This document shows positions 7,436 to 9,112 of a stretch of 9,112 nt of DNA, one piece after another. The first letter of the stretch is position 1. Each line of letters opens with the position of its first letter. The notes beneath the pieces were generated by a model that was not told the origin of the DNA, did not search any database, and saw only the letters and a list, made by a program, of their open reading frames with translations. Source of the DNA: JAZNBI01 sp045586995 (GTDB lineage Bacteria; Bacillota; Clostridia; Oscillospirales; CAG-272); contig JAZNBI010000103.1 in the NCBI GenBank assembly GCA_045586995.1, positions 1 to 9,112 on the forward strand, given 5' to 3'. The translations under genes were made by a program, and so were the position numbers.

Positions 7436-7517
7436 GGGGATTTTCTCAACTTTACCTAAATTTGACAGATGTTTGAAGGGTATAGCAAATAAAAATCCAT
7501 TTTTTCCAGGAATTATT

Positions 7518-7535
7518 TTGTCAATTATATAACAA
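7518..7535. promoter_or_regulatory. Rex-like operator palindrome over the P1 -10 element
   Basis: TTGTCAATTATATAACAA at 7518-7535 matches the clostridial Rex pattern TTGTTAA-N4-TTAACAA at 12 of 14 specified positions. It lies inside a longer perfect inverted repeat, TTATTTTGT (7513-7521) and ACAAAATAA (7532-7540). Its axis, 7526.5, is exactly the centre of the P1 -10 hexamer, a classic repressor geometry. Rex is the NADH/NAD+-sensing repressor. The match is by eye in AT-rich DNA, and the repressor identity is inference. Confidence 0.4.
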
Positions 7536-7552
7536 AATAACAGGCATGTCAA
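7524..7552 (-). promoter_or_regulatory. Distal, perfect-consensus sigma-A promoter (P1) of the coaE operon
   Basis: On the minus strand, TTGACA (7552-7547), a 17-base spacer and TATAAT (7529-7524): both hexamers are exact and the spacing ideal. The upstream side (7553-7590) is A/T-tract rich, like an UP element. The predicted start is near 7517, about 150 bases before coaE. Such a strong core would normally need repression, which fits the palindrome on its -10. Confidence 0.7.
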
Positions 7553-7590
7553 ATTTTTGATAATAAATGAATTTTTTGAGAATTTACTTA

Positions 7591-7619
7591 TTGATTTTAA
7601 GTTCTGTTGATGTTATAAT
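7591..7619 (+). promoter_or_regulatory. Extended -10 sigma-A promoter of ybaB-recR
   Basis: TTGATT (7591-7596), 17 bases, TATAAT (7614-7619), with TGn immediately before the -10 (7611-7613). The predicted start is near 7626, giving a leader of about 47 bases to the ybaB ATG. It is divergent from P1; the two -35 elements are 38 bases apart. Confidence 0.78.
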
Positions 7620-7637
7620 ATAAAAAGAATTAACACA

Positions 7638-7676
7638 ATGAAAGGGTTGCGGACTTTGTCCGTGTTATTGAAATGA
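7638..7676 (+). CDS. Possible 12-codon leader peptide overlapping the ybaB start
   Basis: In the ybaB leader, ATG at 7638 opens the frame MKGLRTLSVLLK and stops at TGA 7674-7676, overlapping the ybaB ATG (7673-7675) as ATGA. ybaB itself has no visible SD, so reinitiation from this frame could be how it is translated. However, the leader frame also has only a poor A-rich SD, and a frame of this length can arise by chance. A small hairpin, CGGAC (7650-7654) with GTCCG (7658-7662), lies within it. Confidence 0.25.
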   Translation: MKGLRTLSVLLK

Positions 7677-8017
7677 AGGCAAATTATTCAAAAAAAATCG
7701 GAGCTGCGCCAAATTATCAACAACTGATGAATATGGCACAAAAGATGCAGGAGGATATGGACGCCACAAAAGCTGAGCTTGAAGCGCGCGAATACGATGC
7801 ATCTGCAGGCGGAGGAATGGTTACTGTTAAAATGAATGGAAAGCACGAGGTTATTTCCATTGATATCAAACCCGAAATCGTAGATCCCGACGATATAGAA
7901 ACGCTTTCCGATATTTTGGTTGCCGCTGTAAACGAGGCGGTCAAGCGCGTTGACGAAACGGCGGAAGAAGAAATGAAAAAGATTACGGGCAATGTGAATA
8001 TGCCTCCGATGTTCTGA
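7673..8017 (+). CDS. ybaB: YbaB/EbfC family nucleoid-associated protein
   Basis: 114 aa, slightly longer than the usual 105-110. A small dimeric DNA-binding protein of the cytoplasm, commonly encoded with recR and tied to recombination and repair and nucleoid structure. The N-terminal helix LMNMAQKMQEDMDATKAELE (18-37) is followed by the conserved strand GGGMVTVKMNGKHEVISIDI (46-65), PEIVDPDDIETLSDILVAAV (67-86) and NEAVKRV. The C-terminus ends in MPPMF. Residues 1-17 are a variable leader to the helix. The ATG at 7673 is chosen because the frame upstream has no start before a stop at 7631, and later Met19/Met21 would cut into the helix. No SD precedes it; translation may be leaderless-like or coupled to the upstream 12-codon frame. 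recR starts 1 base after its stop. Confidence 0.95.
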   Translation: MKANYSKKIGAAPNYQQLMNMAQKMQEDMDATKAELEAREYDASAGGGMVTVKMNGKHEVISIDIKPEIVDPDDIETLSDILVAAVNEAVKRVDETAEEEMKKITGNVNMPPMF

Positions 8018-8018
8018 T

Positions 8019-8618
8019 ATGGCTGATTATATTGAATCATTGCAAAATTTGGCAGAGCAATTCGGAAAGTTGCCCGGCATAGGCAGAAAAACCGCGATGC
8101 GTCTTGCTTTTTCAGTTCTTGAGCTTTCGGATGAGGAAGCGTCTGAATTTTCAAATGCAATTACCGATGCGAAAAATAAAATTCATCTTTGCCCTATATG
8201 CCAAAATTTTACCGACAGAGATGTTTGTCATATCTGTTCAAATTCTCAGCGTGACAAGACTACGATTTGCGTTGTTGAGGATGTGAAAACGCTTATGTCA
8301 TTTGAAAAGGTAAGGGAATACAGGGGGCTTTATCATGTTTTGCACGGTGTTATTTCTCCCGTCAACGGAGTGACACCCGACAAGCTCAAGCTTAAAGAAC
8401 TGCTTGAACGCCTTAACAGTTCAGAGGTAAGCGAGATAATTGTCGCGACTAATCCCACAGTCGAGGGAGAGGCGACAGCGATGTATATTTCGCGCTTGCT
8501 TAAGCCGCTTGGAATCAAGGTCACTCGCCTTGCATACGGCGTGCCTGTCGGTTCGGATATTGAATATGCAGACGAGGTCACGCTATATCGTGCTATCGAA
8601 GGCAGACGTGATTTTTGA
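8019..8618 (+). CDS. recR: Recombination mediator protein RecR
   Basis: 199 aa, typical length. Works with RecF/RecO to load RecA on SSB-coated gaps; forms a DNA-clamp-like ring. Helix-hairpin-helix FGKLPGIGRKTAMRLAF (15-31). The C4 zinc finger is Cys58, Cys61, Cys70, Cys73 in CPICQNFTDRDVCHIC. The Toprim domain runs from ICVVEDVKT (83-91) through ATNPTVEGEATAMYI (143-157), and the C-terminal GVPVGSDIEYADEVTL (174-189) is the conserved Walker-B-like region. All key residues are present. The ATG lies 1 base after the ybaB TGA with no clear SD (the preceding stretch reads CCTCCG), so it depends on translational coupling to ybaB. A strong terminator begins 11 bases after its stop. Confidence 0.98.
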   Translation: MADYIESLQNLAEQFGKLPGIGRKTAMRLAFSVLELSDEEASEFSNAITDAKNKIHLCPICQNFTDRDVCHICSNSQRDKTTICVVEDVKTLMSFEKVREYRGLYHVLHGVISPVNGVTPDKLKLKELLERLNSSEVSEIIVATNPTVEGEATAMYISRLLKPLGIKVTRLAYGVPVGSDIEYADEVTLYRAIEGRRDF

Positions 8619-8629
8619 CCTCATATTTT

Positions 8630-8670
8630 AAAACTCCTCCTACACATTTACGTGTCGGAGGAGTTTTTTT
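8630..8670. terminator. Intrinsic terminator after recR, shared with the convergent gene
   Basis: AAAACTCCTCC (8630-8640) pairs with GGAGGAGTTTT (8657-8667), 11 bp. After one mismatch the stem continues with ACAC (8642-8645) and GTGT (8652-8655) around loop ATTTAC. On the plus strand a run of seven T (8664-8670) follows. On the minus strand the same hairpin exits into TTTT, so it can also stop the convergent pyrophosphatase-like gene, whose TAA (8671-8669) touches the T-run. Confidence 0.92.
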
Positions 8671-9022
8671 ATTCTTTTTCTTCGGAGAAGGTTTCGACAA
8701 AGCTGTCGTAGTAATGCTCCTGAAATTCTATTGCCTTTGCTATTTCTTCCTTTGTGAAATTTGTTCCGTCGGGTGCGACGCAAAGCTTATCCTCAACGTC
8801 GTTGCGGCGGTGAACTATGGCTATCACTCTGCCGCAAAATTCTTCTACGGGCTTGCTTTCGCCCAAAAAATATACGTCGAATTCCTCTCCGTCGGGAGAA
8901 AAAACGCCTTCTATATAACCGTAATTTATGGGGTATAAAAGCCCCGGATGCTTAGGATGCTCGGTTCCGATAGGACGGTCGGTCTTTGCTTTTATATGTC
9001 TTCCGAGAAAATAATATGCCAA
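8669..9022 (-). CDS. Small inorganic-pyrophosphatase-like protein; start uncertain, may extend past window
   Basis: 117 aa from a TTG at 9022-9020. The core resembles family I soluble pyrophosphatases: DRPIGTEHPKHPGLLYPINY (15-34), GYIEGVFSPDGEEFDVYFLG (35-54), the phosphate-binding type YPxNYGY and DGxExDVYxLG acids, then GRVIAIVHRRNDVEDKL (64-80) and FTKEEIAKAIEFQEHYYDS. It is far shorter than true family I enzymes (about 170-180 aa); this short form is known in Clostridia and annotated as inorganic pyrophosphatase, but activity is inferred. From memory, short relatives begin around the YFLGRHI region, which favours the TTG. However, the SD there is weak (AAGAAAAG), and the same frame is open without a stop to 9112, adding about 30 residues including CDGCQQHSCKSC. 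The gene could therefore start outside the window or be fused to another domain. Confidence 0.8.
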   Translation of the reverse strand: MAYYFLGRHIKAKTDRPIGTEHPKHPGLLYPINYGYIEGVFSPDGEEFDVYFLGESKPVEEFCGRVIAIVHRRNDVEDKLCVAPDGTNFTKEEIAKAIEFQEHYYDSFVETFSEEKE

Positions 9023-9112
9023 TGCTTTTCTTGCGCCGAGAGCTTGGTTTTCGAATTTTTTCGTGCAGCTTTTACAAGAGTGTTGTTGACACCCATCACA
9101 TATGAAATTTTT

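Noticed and set aside
7456..7500. 14-codon minus-strand frame (MDFYLLYPSNICQI) in the P1 leader
   Set aside because: SD is poor and a frame this short is expected by chance in AT-rich DNA.
7620..7672. ybaB leader as an SRP RNA, attenuator or riboswitch
   Set aside because: SRP RNA genes often lie near dnaX-ybaB-recR, but no SRP Alu or GGAA/GNRA domain sequence is seen, and the small hairpin has no U-run after it.
7717..8160. 147-codon minus-strand frame covering ybaB and the recR start
   Set aside because: Shadow of two well-conserved plus-strand genes.

Overview
The window looks like chromosomal core DNA from a low-to-moderate-GC Gram-positive anaerobe of class Clostridia, most likely Oscillospiraceae/Ruminococcaceae-like. 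The reasons are the AT-rich intergenic DNA with near-consensus sigma-A promoters, strong GGAGG-type Shine-Dalgarno (SD) sites, frequent TTG starts, a clostridial-type second GyrA/ParC paralogue, an M18 aminopeptidase, a two-domain Sua5 protein and a small clostridial-type pyrophosphatase-like protein. The taxonomic call is inference from gene types. No phage, IS, CRISPR, tRNA or rRNA was seen.

Layout. (1) 1-159 (+) is the C-terminus of a YebC/PmpR regulator. It ends at a 17-bp perfect hairpin (172-219) that also terminates the convergent operon. (2) 7365 down to 238 (-) is one tightly packed seven-gene unit, in transcription order: coaE, a GH23 lytic transglycosylase, an M18 aminopeptidase, prfA (RF1), a Sua5-type threonylcarbamoyl-AMP synthase, a GyrA/ParC-like topoisomerase subunit and a previously uncalled 41-codon membrane protein. 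Gaps are 4-bp overlap, 24, 36, 12, 13 and 30 bp, and nearly every gene has its own SD, so a single long transcript is likely. (3) 7366-7672 is a 307-bp intergenic region. It holds two minus-strand promoters for the coaE operon, one of them a perfect TTGACA-17-TATAAT with a Rex-like palindrome centred on its -10. It also holds one plus-strand extended -10 promoter for ybaB. (4) 7673-8618 (+) is ybaB-recR, separated by 1 bp and closed by a strong hairpin terminator (8630-8670). (5) 8669 to about 9022 (-) is a small inorganic-pyrophosphatase-like gene whose frame stays open to the window edge.

How the genes fit together. The operon mixes housekeeping functions: CoA synthesis, peptidoglycan cleavage, peptide breakdown, translation termination, tRNA t6A37 modification and DNA topology. 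The Sua5 and RF1 pair both serve translation fidelity. ybaB-recR is the standard recombination-repair pair, here without dnaX in front of it. Most of the window is ordinary. The points worth a second look are the divergent regulatory region, the leader ORF overlapping the ybaB start, the tiny membrane protein and the Cys-rich open frame upstream of the pyrophosphatase-like gene.
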